From NCBI RefSeq assembly GCF_003932785.1, contig NZ_RQYT01000010.1, forward strand, positions 45,392 through 109,391: a stretch of DNA of 64,000 nucleotides, written 5' to 3'. The number at the start of each line of letters is the position of its first letter. Position 1 is the first letter of the stretch. The stretch is from Arachnia propionica. Lineage in GTDB: Bacteria; Actinomycetota; Actinomycetes; Propionibacteriales; Propionibacteriaceae. The notes beneath the pieces are model-generated. The model did no database searches, had not been told where the DNA came from, and saw only the letters and a list, made by a program, of their open reading frames with translations. Below, one piece after another: positions 1 to 8,923 of the stretch. Position numbers and translations under genes: made by a program.

Positions 1-1
1 C

Positions 2-1672
2 TGCGTGGTGATGTGGTCCTGCGGCAACGAGTCCTACGGCGGCTCCACCCTCCTCGCCGTCGCCCAGTGGTTCCGTTCCCAGGACTCGCGGCCCGTCCAC
101 TACGAGGGCGTGCACTGGGACCCGCGCTGGCCCGAGACCAGCGACGTCACCTCCCGCATGTACCCGCCCGTCGAGGAGATCGAGGCGTACCTCGCCACGC
201 ACCGGGACCGACCCTACGTGCTGTGCGAGTACGCGCACGCCATGGGCAACTCGTTCGGTGCGGTCCACAAGTACACCGAGCTCGCCTGGCGCGACGAGCT
301 GTTCCAGGGCGGCTTCATCTGGGACTTCGCCGATCAGGCCCTGCCCGCCACCGCCTCCGACGGCACCACCTACTGGGCCTACGGCGGCGACTTCGGCGAC
401 CGCCCCCACGACGGCGACTTCTCCGCCAACGGCCTGTGCTTCGCCGATCACACCCCCAAGCCGCTGCTCACCGAGGCCAAGCAGCTGTACGCGCCCCTCC
501 ACATCGCCGCCGACGAGAACGGGTTCACCGTCACCAACCGGTGGTCGTTCACCCGCAGCGGTGGCCTCGACTGCGTGCTGACCCTGCTCGTCGACGGGCA
601 GCCGACCCGCACCGAGCGGACCCACCTCGACCTCGCCCCGGGCGAGAGCCGCCACGTCGACTGGCCCTTCGCCCCCTCACGCGGCGACGGGGAGGTCGTG
701 GCGGAGGTGTCGTTCCGGCTGCGCGAGGCCACCGCGTGGGCCGGGCCCGGGCACGAGGTGAGCTTCGCCCAGGCCGTGCTTCGGGAACCGTCGCCGCGAC
801 GCGGCACCCCGGCGGCCCCGCGGATCGTGCCCGGCACCCTCAACGTCGGGGTCCGGGGCGACGACGTCGAGCTGCTGTTCTCGAAGTCCCACGGCGGGCT
901 GGTGTCGTGGCGGCTGGGGGAGCGGGAACTGCTCGCCGGGCTGCCCCGCCCCTGCTTCTGGCACGCCCCCACCTCCAACGAACGCGGCTGGGCCTCACCC
1001 CACCACGACGGCCTGTGGCTGCTCGCCTCCCGCTACGCGCTGGCCGACGGCGAGCCGGAGGTCTCCCTCGACGAGGGGGTCGCCGTGGTCCGGTACCGGT
1101 ACCGGCTGCCCGAGGGCGGCCACTGTGGTATCGAGCACCGGGTGGAGGGCGACGGCCACGTCACCGTCCACATGAACCTCGACCCCGACCCCACCTGGAG
1201 CGACCCGCCGGAGTTCGGCCTCCTCCTTCCGCTCGACCCGGCGCTGGACCGCATCCGCTGGTACGGCGACGGCCCCCACGAGAGCGCCCTCGACCGGAGG
1301 GCCTCGGCGCGGCTCGGGCTGTGGGAGCAGCGGGTGGCCGACCAGCTCACCCCGTACGTCCGCCCCCAGGAGGCCGGCGGCCACACCGGGGTCAGGTGGG
1401 CGGAGGTCACCGACGGCACCGTCGGTCTGCGTTTCGAGGCGGAGGTGGGGGAGGAGATGGAGTTCTCCGCCCTGCCGTGGACGCCGTACGAGATCGAGGA
1501 GGCCCTGCACCCGTGGCAGCTGCCGCCGAGCGCACGCACCGTCGTGCGTGCCACGTGGCGGCGACGCGGCGTCGGCGGCGACGACTCCTGGCGGGCCCGC
1601 ACCCACCCCGAGTACTGCCTGCCGAGGGGGCCCCTCGAGTTCACCTTCTCCCTCCGGGCGTTCATCGGCTGA
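2..1672 (+). CDS. lacZ: beta-galactosidase, GH2/LacZ type, C-terminal part (5' end outside window)
   Basis: The reading frame is open from the first bases, so the protein starts upstream of the window. Both GH2 catalytic glutamates are visible: the acid/base Glu in GNES (codon 29-31) and the nucleophile Glu in CEYAHAMGNS (codon 227-229). The rest holds the end of the TIM barrel, an Ig-like domain, and a C-terminal beta-sandwich with a FWHAPTSNERGW motif typical of the LacZ small domain (Bgal_small_N). The family hydrolyses lactose and other beta-D-galactosides in the cytoplasm. No signal peptide can be judged because the N-terminus is missing. A sugar-kinase/ABC-importer operon follows in the same direction 175 bp downstream, which suggests a shared carbohydrate locus. 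Confidence 0.93.
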   Translation, partial: CVVMWSCGNESYGGSTLLAVAQWFRSQDSRPVHYEGVHWDPRWPETSDVTSRMYPPVEEIEAYLATHRDRPYVLCEYAHAMGNSFGAVHKYTELAWRDELFQGGFIWDFADQALPATASDGTTYWAYGGDFGDRPHDGDFSANGLCFADHTPKPLLTEAKQLYAPLHIAADENGFTVTNRWSFTRSGGLDCVLTLLVDGQPTRTERTHLDLAPGESRHVDWPFAPSRGDGEVVAEVSFRLREATAWAGPGHEVSFAQAVLREPSPRRGTPAAPRIVPGTLNVGVRGDDVELLFSKSHGGLVSWRLGERELLAGLPRPCFWHAPTSNERGWASPHHDGLWLLASRYALADGEPEVSLDEGVAVVRYRYRLPEGGHCGIEHRVEGDGHVTVHMNLDPDPTWSDPPEFGLLLPLDPALDRIRWYGDGPHESALDRRASARLGLWEQRVADQLTPYVRPQEAGGHTGVRWAEVTDGTVGLRFEAEVGEEMEFSALPWTPYEIEEALHPWQLPPSARTVVRATWRRRGVGGDDSWRARTHPEYCLPRGPLEFTFSLRAFIG

Positions 1673-1710
1673 CAGGTGCCCCGTCGGCATTTCGGCTGAT
1701 TTCGTTGCAG

Positions 1711-1738
1711 CCCCTGACAGGGGTCGTTTCTCTCTCCT
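1711..1738 (+). terminator. possible weak terminator after lacZ
   Basis: A short stem (CCCCT/AGGGG) is followed by a pyrimidine-rich tail with several T residues. It lies 38 bp after the lacZ stop and before the xylulokinase gene. The stem is only 5 bp, so this is a weak call. The rest of 1673-1847 shows no other clear signal. Confidence 0.3.
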
Positions 1739-1847
1739 AGGGTCATGCGCAGACCCACAGCAGTGAGGATCCGCACGGTGGACGACGTCGTCCACGAACG
1801 GGGTGGAACCGACCAGGCGTCGTGCACGGATCCGGGAGGGACGAGTC

Positions 1848-3317
1848 ATGACCACGGTGGTCCTCGGGATCGACAGCTCCACGCAGTCCTGCACCGTCGA
1901 GGCGCGGGACCTCGACGACGGCTCCCTCCTCGCAACCGCCCGCACCCCGCACCCGCCGACGACCCCGCCGGTCAGTGAACAGGACCCCGAGGCCTGGTGG
2001 CAGGCCCTCGTCGCCGCGGTGCGCCAGGTCATGGCCGGGCGCGACTGGCAGGTCGCGGGGCTCGCCGTCGGCGCCCAGTGCCACGGGCTGGTCCTCACCG
2101 ACGAGCAGGGCCGGGCGCTGCGTCCTGCGAAACTGTGGAACGACACCACCTCCGCCCCGCAGGCGGCGGCCCTCGTCGAGCGGTACGGGGCGGCCTGGTG
2201 GGCCCGGGAGATCGGGCTCATCCCGTCGGCGGCCCTCACCGTCACCAAGCTCGCCTGGGTGGCGGAGCACGAACCGGACCTCCTCGCCCGCGGCCGCCGA
2301 CTCTTCGTCCCCCACGACTGGCTCACCTTCCGGCTCACCGGCCGCCACTGCTCCGACCGCTCCGACTCCTCCGGCACCGGCTACTTCTCCGCCGACACGA
2401 TGACGTGGCGCACCGACATCCTCACCGACGTGCTCGGGCCGCGCGACTGGGAGGCCATGCTGCCCACGGTCCTGCGCGCCGACGAGGCGGCGGGCGAGGT
2501 GCTGCCGGAGGTTGCCGCGGAACTGGGCATCACCCCGGGTGCCGTCGTCGGTCCCGGCGGCGGGGACCAGCACCTCGCGGCTCAGGGCATCGGGCTGGGG
2601 GAGGGGGACGTCGCGTGGAGCCTCGGCACCTCCGGGGTGATCTTCGCCACCGTCGCGGACCCGGTCAAGGACACCAGCGGCGGCATCGACGGCGTCGCGA
2701 ACACCACCGGCGGTTACCTGCCGTTGGCCTGCACCCTCAACTGCACCAAGGTCACCGACGCCTTCGCCCGGCTCCTCGGGGTGGAGCACGCCGAGTTCGC
2801 CCGGCTCGCCCTCGCCGCCGAGCCCGACCCGGACCGTCCGGTGCTGGCCGCCTACCTCGACGGGGAACGCTCGCCCCGGCTGCCGTGGGCGACCGGCATG
2901 CTCGGCGGCCTCACCAGCGCCGTCACCCGCGAGCAGCTGGCCCTCGCCGCCGTCGAGGGGGTGTGCCTCGGGCTGCTCCGCGGGGAACGCGCCCTGGAAC
3001 GGGTCACCGCCCCCATCGGTGGCCGCACCGTCCTCATCGGGGGCGGCGCCCGCTCGGAGGCGTACCGCCAGGTCATCGCCGACCTGACCGGGCGGGCCAG
3101 CATCACCGTCGACGCCCCCGAGGGCACCGCCCGCGGCGCCGCCGTCCAGGCCGCCGCCGTCGCCCTCGGCAGCAGCGTCGCGGAGCAGACCCGCCGGTGG
3201 CTGCCCGCCGAGACCACCCGCACCGAGCCCCGCGCCGACCGCGCGGCCGTGTGGGACCGCTACCTCGCCCTCGCCGACGTCCAGGCCGAGGGCCCCGTCC
3301 CGCCCTCCACCCGCTGA
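1848..3317 (+). CDS. xylB: xylulokinase (FGGY kinase)
   Basis: 489 aa, the usual XylB length. FGGY kinases phosphorylate sugars or polyols with ATP; the best fit is D-xylulose to xylulose-5-phosphate for the pentose phosphate pathway. The N-terminal phosphate-1 motif GIDSSTQS (residues 7-14) and the catalytic Asp in GGGDQHLA (D240) are present. An AQCHGLVL...LWND stretch near residue 80-105 resembles the XylB substrate region, and a GGGARS adenosine motif lies near residue 390. The ATG at 1848 was chosen because GGAGGG sits 7 bp upstream; earlier in-frame starts lack such a site. The gene heads an operon with a polyol dehydrogenase 21 bp downstream, so the pathway may oxidise a pentitol to xylulose first. 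Exact substrate is inferred. Confidence 0.85.
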   Translation: MTTVVLGIDSSTQSCTVEARDLDDGSLLATARTPHPPTTPPVSEQDPEAWWQALVAAVRQVMAGRDWQVAGLAVGAQCHGLVLTDEQGRALRPAKLWNDTTSAPQAAALVERYGAAWWAREIGLIPSAALTVTKLAWVAEHEPDLLARGRRLFVPHDWLTFRLTGRHCSDRSDSSGTGYFSADTMTWRTDILTDVLGPRDWEAMLPTVLRADEAAGEVLPEVAAELGITPGAVVGPGGGDQHLAAQGIGLGEGDVAWSLGTSGVIFATVADPVKDTSGGIDGVANTTGGYLPLACTLNCTKVTDAFARLLGVEHAEFARLALAAEPDPDRPVLAAYLDGERSPRLPWATGMLGGLTSAVTREQLALAAVEGVCLGLLRGERALERVTAPIGGRTVLIGGGARSEAYRQVIADLTGRASITVDAPEGTARGAAVQAAAVALGSSVAEQTRRWLPAETTRTEPRADRAAVWDRYLALADVQAEGPVPPSTR

Positions 3318-3338
3318 ACCCATCGAAAGGAAGAGCCC

Positions 3339-4397
3339 ATGTCCAGCCTGCCGGAGACCATGAGAGCCAGCGTCCTTCGAGCCGTGGGCGACATCGTCGT
3401 CGAGGAACGCCCCGTGCCCACACCCGCCGCGGATGAGGTGCTCATCCAGGTGGCCTCCGTCGGGGTGTGCGGCTCCGACGTGCACTACTACGAGCACGGG
3501 GCCATCGGCCCCTACGTCGTCAAATCCCCGCTCATCCTCGGCCACGAGGCCAGCGGCCGAATCGTCGCCGTCGGCTCCGGGGTGGACCCGGCACGCATCG
3601 GCCAGCGGGTCGCGATCGAACCGCAGCGGCCCTGCCGGGTCTGCGATCACTGCCGTTCCGGCGCCTACAACCTGTGCCCGCGGATGGAGTTCTACGCCAC
3701 CCCGCCCATCGACGGCGCGTTCTGCGAGTACGTCACCATCCAGGACGACTTCGCCTTCGAGATCCCCGACTCGATCAGCGACCACGCCGCCGCACTCATG
3801 GAACCGCTGTCGGTGGGGATCGCGGCGGTGCAGAAGGCCGGGGTCGGGATCGGCGACACCGTCCTCATCGCCGGCGGTGGCCCGATCGGCGTCATCACCG
3901 GCCAGGTGGCGCGGGCGTTCGGTGCCACCGACGTGCTGATCTCCGACATCGACCCGGCCCGGCGTGACCTCGCCGCGAGCCACGGCCTCCGGGTGATCGA
4001 CCCGGCGACCACCAGCACCGAGGGCATGGACGCACACTCCTTCATCGACGCGTCCGGCGCCACCCCCGCCATCGTCACGGGCATCCGTTCCGTTCGCCCC
4101 GGCGGGGTCGTCGTGCTGGTCGGCAGCGCCGACGAGATCCCCCTGTCGGTGGCCGACATCGCCATGCGGGAGGTCGTCGTCACCGGCATCTTCCGCTACA
4201 CCAACACGTGGCCCATCGCCCGGACCCTCCTCGCCACCGGCAAGGTGGAGCTCGACTCCCTCGTCACGCACGTCTACGGCCTCGACGAGGTGGAGGCCGC
4301 GCTGACGGGGGAGGGGACGACCGGGTCCCTCAAACGCATCGTCCTGCCGGGTGTCGCCTCGGTCCCCGAGCACGACGTCAGGGCCCGCCGTGGCTGA
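3339..4397 (+). CDS. zinc-dependent polyol (sorbitol/xylitol-type) dehydrogenase
   Basis: 352 aa medium-chain dehydrogenase. Catalytic zinc ligands are visible as C44 (GVCGSDVHYYEHG), H69 and E70 (GHE). The structural-zinc lobe has C99, C102, C105 and C113. A Rossmann glycine motif (AGGGPIGV) lies around residue 175-182, and the Asp after the following strand (DIDPARR) suggests NAD(H). The HYYEHG motif is typical of sorbitol/xylitol dehydrogenases. These enzymes oxidise a polyol to the 2-ketose, which the neighbouring kinase could phosphorylate. AAGGAAG precedes the ATG. The stop overlaps the start of the ABC ATPase gene by 8 bases, indicating translational coupling. The physiological polyol cannot be told from sequence. 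Confidence 0.85.
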   Translation: MSSLPETMRASVLRAVGDIVVEERPVPTPAADEVLIQVASVGVCGSDVHYYEHGAIGPYVVKSPLILGHEASGRIVAVGSGVDPARIGQRVAIEPQRPCRVCDHCRSGAYNLCPRMEFYATPPIDGAFCEYVTIQDDFAFEIPDSISDHAAALMEPLSVGIAAVQKAGVGIGDTVLIAGGGPIGVITGQVARAFGATDVLISDIDPARRDLAASHGLRVIDPATTSTEGMDAHSFIDASGATPAIVTGIRSVRPGGVVVLVGSADEIPLSVADIAMREVVVTGIFRYTNTWPIARTLLATGKVELDSLVTHVYGLDEVEAALTGEGTTGSLKRIVLPGVASVPEHDVRARRG

Positions 4398-5889
4398 GCC
4401 CCTCCTCAGCGTCGTCGGGGTCTCCAAGTCGTTCCCCGGGGTGCGGGCCCTGTCGGGGGTGAGCTTCGAGGTGCGCCCCGGGACCGTCCACGCGGTGTGC
4501 GGGGAGAACGGGGCGGGCAAGTCCACGCTGATGAAGATCATCAACGGCATCCACCGCCCCGACGAGGGCCACATCCTCATGCGCGGTGAGCCCGTCCACA
4601 TCAAGAACCCGATCGACGCCCGGGCCCGCGGGATCGCGATGATCGCCCAGGAACTCAACTACGTCCCCGACATGACCATCGCGGAGAGCTTCTTCCTAGG
4701 GCGGCCCCCCACCCGGTTCGGGAGGGTCGACTGGGGCAGGATGCGGCGCGAGGCCGAGGAGGTGTTGCGCCGCGAGGGCATCGGGCTGTCCGTGCACCGT
4801 CGGCTGTCCAGCCTCACCGTCTCCGAGATCCAGATGCTGGAGATCCTCCGGGCGGTGCACCACAGCGCCGACGTCCTCATCATGGACGAACCGACCTCCG
4901 CCATCGCGCACCGGGAGGTCCGGTCCCTTTTCGCGAAGATCGACGCCCTGCGCGCCGAGGGCAAGGCCATCATCTACATCTCCCACAAGATGGACGAGGT
5001 CTTCGAGATCGCCGACGACATCACCATCCTCCGCGACGGGGCCGTCGTCAGCTCGCAGCCCGCCGACCGGATCAGCGTCGACGAGGTGATCGCCCAGATG
5101 GTCGGCCGGGACTTCGACCACCGCTCCTACCCGAAGGAGGAGATCCCCCTCGGCGAAACGGTGCTCCAGGTCACAGGGCTCGGCTCACGCACCCAGTTCG
5201 AGGACATCACCCTGCACGTCCGGGCGGGGGAGATCGTCGGGCTGGCGGGTCTCATCGGTGCGGGCCGTTCCGAGGTGGTGCGGGCGATCTTCGGACTGGA
5301 CCGTCACGACACCGGGATGGTCGAGGTGGCGGGCAGGCCCGTGAGGATCACGTCGCCGCGTCGTGCCATCGCCGCCGGGATCGCGATGCTCAGCGAGGAC
5401 CGCCGTCTCGTCGGGATCGTCCCGGAACTCAGCATCCGCAAGAATGCCACCCTCGCCAGCCTCGACAAGGTCGTCCACCACGGCTACGCGCACACCAGGG
5501 CGGAGGCGGGGCTCGTCCAGGAGGTGTTCTCGCGCCTCGACGTCAGGGCCCCCAGCATCGAGACGCGCATCGCGGCGCTCAGCGGCGGCAACCAGCAGAA
5601 GGTGCTGCTGGCCCGGTGGCTCATCGCCGACCCGAGGGTGCTGCTGCTCGACGAACCGACGCGCGGCATCGACGTCGGCGCCAAGTTCGAGATCTATCGG
5701 ATCATGACCGACCTGGCCCGCCAGGGACGCGCGATCCTCATGATCTCCTCCGAACTCCCGGAACTCATGGGCATGTGCGACCGCATCCACGTCATGTCCG
5801 GTGGGCGGCTCACAGCCGAGCTGCAACGCGACGAGTTCTCCCAGGAGACCATCCTCAAACACGCCATGAAAGGGATCGAGGTGGCCTGA
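4390..5889 (+). CDS. sugar ABC importer, double ATPase subunit (RbsA/XylG/MglA family)
   Basis: 499 aa with two ABC domains, as in ribose/xylose/galactose importers of the CUT2 class. The first domain has a full Walker A (GENGAGKST, residues 38-46), signature region and Walker B (LIMDEPTSA). The second has the degenerate Walker A usual for this family (GLIGAGRS, near 287-294) and an LSGGNQQK signature. The GTG start at 4390 is preferred since it begins right at the conserved N-terminal strand; an alternative GTG at 4351 would add 13 residues overlapping the dehydrogenase. Permease and binding-protein genes follow at once (2 and 12 bp gaps), giving a complete importer. The cargo is probably the pentose or polyol handled by the two upstream enzymes. 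Confidence 0.93.
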   Translation: MAEPLLSVVGVSKSFPGVRALSGVSFEVRPGTVHAVCGENGAGKSTLMKIINGIHRPDEGHILMRGEPVHIKNPIDARARGIAMIAQELNYVPDMTIAESFFLGRPPTRFGRVDWGRMRREAEEVLRREGIGLSVHRRLSSLTVSEIQMLEILRAVHHSADVLIMDEPTSAIAHREVRSLFAKIDALRAEGKAIIYISHKMDEVFEIADDITILRDGAVVSSQPADRISVDEVIAQMVGRDFDHRSYPKEEIPLGETVLQVTGLGSRTQFEDITLHVRAGEIVGLAGLIGAGRSEVVRAIFGLDRHDTGMVEVAGRPVRITSPRRAIAAGIAMLSEDRRLVGIVPELSIRKNATLASLDKVVHHGYAHTRAEAGLVQEVFSRLDVRAPSIETRIAALSGGNQQKVLLARWLIADPRVLLLDEPTRGIDVGAKFEIYRIMTDLARQGRAILMISSELPELMGMCDRIHVMSGGRLTAELQRDEFSQETILKHAMKGIEVA

Positions 5890-5891
5890 CC

Positions 5892-6902
5892 ATGCCCCTG
5901 AGAGCCAGTGGAGTCGACCTCAGCCGGTACTCCATCTTCGTCATTCTTCTCGCGGTGATCATCGCGGCGACGTTGCTGAGCCCGAACTTCCTCACCACCG
6001 ACAACATCCTCAACGTGCTGCGTCAGGTGTCCGTGATCACCATCCTCGCCTACGGCGCGATGACCCTCATCATCGGCGGCATGATCGACCTGTCCGCGGG
6101 TGCCGTCATGGCCTTCGCGGGCGTCATTTCGGTGATCGTGTACAAGAGCACCACCAACATGCTGCTCGCCATCATCGCAGGCATCGCCATCGGTGTCGCC
6201 TGCAACCTGTTCAACGCGTTCCTCGTGGCCTTCCTCCGCACCCCCGCCTTCATCGTCACCCTGGGCATGATGCTCATCGCGCGGGGCGCGGTGCTGCAGA
6301 TCACCGGGGGCCAGAACGTCCTCCAACTCGGCGACTTCATCCTCATCGGGCAGGGTCTGTGGGGGTGGATCCCGGTGCCCGCCCTCATCCTGCTCGTCAT
6401 CACCGTCGTCATCTGGTACCTCATGGGTCAGACCCGCTACGGACGTTCCGTCTACGCCGTCGGCGGCAACGAGGAGGCGGCGCGAGCAGCCGGCATCCCC
6501 ATCAACTGGGTGAAGGTCAAGGCCTTCGTCGTCAACGGGGTCCTCGTCGGCATCGCCGGGGTGATCTTCATGTCGCGGGTCAATGCGGGCCTGCCCAACG
6601 CCGGGGTCGGCTACGAACTCCACGCCATCACGGCCCCCATCATCGGCGGCACCAGCTTCTCCGGCGGTGTCGGCACCACACTGGGCACCCTCGCCGGGGC
6701 GCTCATCGTCGGCGTGCTCACCAACATCATGAACCTCATCGGGATCGGCTCCTACGTCCAGCAGATCGTCATGGGCCTCATCATCGCGATCGCGGTCTCC
6801 TACGACGTGTGGAGCAAGCGCGGTCGAGTCCGCACCACCATCCTCACCACCGCCACCCCGGACGAATCCGCGTCCGGGACCGAACCACGTACCAGGTCCT
6901 AG
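5892..6902 (+). CDS. sugar ABC importer permease (RbsC/XylH family)
   Basis: 336 aa integral membrane protein with about nine or ten hydrophobic segments. It has the conserved loops of the BPD_transp_2 family: GMIDLSAGAVMAF near residue 62, and GGNEEAARAAGI in the cytoplasmic loop that contacts the ATPase. It forms the membrane channel of the importer with the double ATPase encoded 2 bp upstream. The ATG at 5892 is chosen because it follows the ATPase stop directly and the first transmembrane helix begins about 14 residues later. The tail after the last helix is hydrophilic and Thr-rich. Confidence 0.93.
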   Translation: MPLRASGVDLSRYSIFVILLAVIIAATLLSPNFLTTDNILNVLRQVSVITILAYGAMTLIIGGMIDLSAGAVMAFAGVISVIVYKSTTNMLLAIIAGIAIGVACNLFNAFLVAFLRTPAFIVTLGMMLIARGAVLQITGGQNVLQLGDFILIGQGLWGWIPVPALILLVITVVIWYLMGQTRYGRSVYAVGGNEEAARAAGIPINWVKVKAFVVNGVLVGIAGVIFMSRVNAGLPNAGVGYELHAITAPIIGGTSFSGGVGTTLGTLAGALIVGVLTNIMNLIGIGSYVQQIVMGLIIAIAVSYDVWSKRGRVRTTILTTATPDESASGTEPRTRS

Positions 6903-6914
6903 AAAGGAACAGAC

Positions 6915-7922
6915 ATGAGGATCAAACGAACCCTCGCCGGTATCGTCCTCGCAGTGCTCTCCGTGACCGCCACGGCCTGCGGGATCTCCACCACCACCCC
7001 CGGCTCCAGCCCCTCCACCGCCGCATCCCGGGAGGCCAAGTCCTCCTACCGGGTGGCCTACATCGCTCGCGCCCAGGTGGACTCCTTCGCGGCCTGGCTC
7101 GCCAACGAGATGAAGGCCGAGGCGGCGAACCACCCCAACCTCACCCTCGACGTCTTCGACGGGCAGGCCGACGACGAGCAGGAGAACAAACACATCGAGA
7201 ACGCCATCGCGGGAAAGTATGACGCGATCATCGTGCAGCCCAACAACGGTGAGGCGCAGCGTCCCTACATCGAGCAGGCCGTCGCGGCAGGCATGGTCAC
7301 GATCACCACGAATCCCCGGGTGGAGAACATCGCCGGGGCCTCCTCCGTCGACGCCAACCCCTACGACCAGGGTGCTGAGGTGGCGAAGGTGGCGCTGGAG
7401 CAGGTGCCCCAGGGCGGGAAGGTCGTCGTGCTCAACGGCCCCGGCGCGAACTTCCACTCCACCGCCCGTCGTGAGGCCTGGCAGAAGGAGTTCTTCGACA
7501 AGCGTCCGGATGTGGTCATCGTGAACGAGAACGTGGCGAACTGGAACAAGGACGAGGCGCTGCGGCTCATGGAGGACTGGTCGCTGGCCACCCCGCAGAT
7601 CGACGCGATCATCTCCATGAACGACAACATGGCGGCGGGGGCCCTCGAGGCGGTCAAGGGCAAGCCCGGCTTCGAGAACATCCTCGCCTACGGCGTCGAC
7701 GGCACCCCGGAGGCCTGTCTGCTCATCGAGGCGGGCACCATGACCGCCTCCACGCTGCAGAACGCGAAGGAACTGGCCCAGCTCAACATCTCCACCGTCC
7801 TGAAGCTCCTTGAGGGGAAGGAGAAGGAGATCAACGTCGACGTCGGCAACCCGCTCATCACCAAGGACAACGTCGCCGAGTACATCGAGCTGTACAAGCA
7901 GGCCGGTCTCATCGACGGCTGA
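6915..7922 (+). CDS. sugar-binding lipoprotein of the ABC importer (periplasmic-binding-protein type 1)
   Basis: 335 aa. A lipoprotein signal (positively charged MRIKR, hydrophobic stretch, lipobox ending TATAC) places the lipidated Cys at residue 22, followed by a Ser/Thr/Pro linker. The mature part has the two-lobed RbsB/LacI-like fold: YIARAQVDSF at the start of lobe 1, a DGQADDEQ segment, and SMNDNMAAGALEA and YGVDGTPEA in lobe 2. It captures the sugar outside the membrane and delivers it to the permease. AGAAAGGAAC precedes the ATG. This is the third gene of the importer; the ligand is unknown but likely the polyol or pentose of this operon. Confidence 0.9.
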   Translation: MRIKRTLAGIVLAVLSVTATACGISTTTPGSSPSTAASREAKSSYRVAYIARAQVDSFAAWLANEMKAEAANHPNLTLDVFDGQADDEQENKHIENAIAGKYDAIIVQPNNGEAQRPYIEQAVAAGMVTITTNPRVENIAGASSVDANPYDQGAEVAKVALEQVPQGGKVVVLNGPGANFHSTARREAWQKEFFDKRPDVVIVNENVANWNKDEALRLMEDWSLATPQIDAIISMNDNMAAGALEAVKGKPGFENILAYGVDGTPEACLLIEAGTMTASTLQNAKELAQLNISTVLKLLEGKEKEINVDVGNPLITKDNVAEYIELYKQAGLIDG

Positions 7923-7940
7923 GCCGGAAGGGAGAACGAG

Positions 7941-8708
7941 ATGAACGTGCTGGATCGGTTCCGGCTCGACGGGTTGACGGCCCTCGTCACAGGGACCGCC
8001 CGCGGGTTGGGACGCGAGTTCGCCCACGCGTTGGCCGAGGCGGGGGCCGAGGTCATCGTCCACGCCAGGACCCGGGAACAGGCCGAGGGGGTACGCGACG
8101 AACTGGGGGCCGCGGGATTCGTGGCCCACGCCGTCGCCGGGGATCTCAAGGATCGAGGGTGCATCCGAGAGCTGGTGGCCGAGGCGATCGGGTCGGCTGG
8201 GCGCATCGACATCCTCGTCAACAACGCGGGGGCCTGCGTGCACGCCCCGGCTCTCAAGGTGAGCGACGAGGACTGGGACCATGTCATCGACACCAACGTG
8301 AACGCCCTGTGGCACGTCAGCCAGGAGGTCGGCGCCCACATGATCTCCCGGGGTGGTGGCAGGATCGTCAACATCGGGTCGATGTCGGGGGTCATCGTGA
8401 ACCGCCCCCAGATGCAGCCCGCCTACAACGCCTCCAAGGCGGCCGTCCATCACCTGACCCGGTCGCTCGGGGCCGAGTGGGCGCCGCTCGGGGTGCGGGT
8501 CAACGCGGTGGCCCCCGGCTACGTCAAGACGGACATGTCACCCGTCGACGAGCCCAGGTTCCAGCAGCACTGGATCGAGGATGCGCCGCAGCGTCGCTAC
8601 GCCCTGCCCGAGGAGATCGCGCCCGTGGTCGTGTTCCTCGCCTCCGACGCGGCGAGCTTCATGTCCGGCTCGATCGTGGTGGTCGACGGGGGGTACACAC
8701 TGTTCTAG
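7941..8708 (+). CDS. SDR-family oxidoreductase
   Basis: 255 aa short-chain dehydrogenase. The cofactor motif TGTARGLG (residues 17-24), NNAG (94-97), catalytic Ser149, Tyr162 and Lys166 (YNASK) and the C-terminal GSIVVVDGGYT are all present, so the enzyme looks active. SDRs next to ribose-type importers often oxidise polyols or keto-sugars with NAD(P). GGAAGGGAGA precedes the ATG, 18 bp after the binding-protein stop, so it is probably the last gene of the operon. Its substrate could be a second polyol or a different carbon of the same one; the sequence does not decide. Confidence 0.88.
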   Translation: MNVLDRFRLDGLTALVTGTARGLGREFAHALAEAGAEVIVHARTREQAEGVRDELGAAGFVAHAVAGDLKDRGCIRELVAEAIGSAGRIDILVNNAGACVHAPALKVSDEDWDHVIDTNVNALWHVSQEVGAHMISRGGGRIVNIGSMSGVIVNRPQMQPAYNASKAAVHHLTRSLGAEWAPLGVRVNAVAPGYVKTDMSPVDEPRFQQHWIEDAPQRRYALPEEIAPVVVFLASDAASFMSGSIVVVDGGYTLF

Positions 8709-8830
8709 CCCAGACGGCCACGGTCAAGGGTTTCGGGGCCGACGGGGAAAGGTGCACGCCGGGTGCCCCCGGCCTGCATGAATGTGCACTGTCCTTGTCG
8801 GGGGTGCCTCGAGACGGTTAGCTGGTGCCA

Positions 8831-8863
8831 CTGCGTCGGGCCGGATCATCCGGCCCGACGCAG
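8831..8863. terminator. perfect 15-bp hairpin between SDR gene and glpF
   Basis: CTGCGTCGGGCCGGA pairs perfectly with its complement across a 3-base loop. There is no T-run after it. It may terminate the sugar operon, or act as a leader element of glpF, which starts 60 bp later. It is the only strong structure in the 215-bp gap 8709-8923. Confidence 0.55.
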
Positions 8864-8923
8864 GAGGAATCAGCGCCGGTCGTCGGCGCCCGAGTGACAG
8901 TGTTGTCAGGAATGGAGCCTGCT

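Noticed and set aside
1743..4658. 971-codon open frame on the minus strand
   Set aside because: It lies antisense to xylB, the dehydrogenase and the ABC ATPase, which have clear motifs; long antisense frames are common in GC-rich DNA and its translation has no recognisable domain.
5694..8453. 919-codon minus-strand open frame
   Set aside because: Low-complexity Asp/Gly/His/Val translation opposite the importer and SDR genes, a composition artefact.
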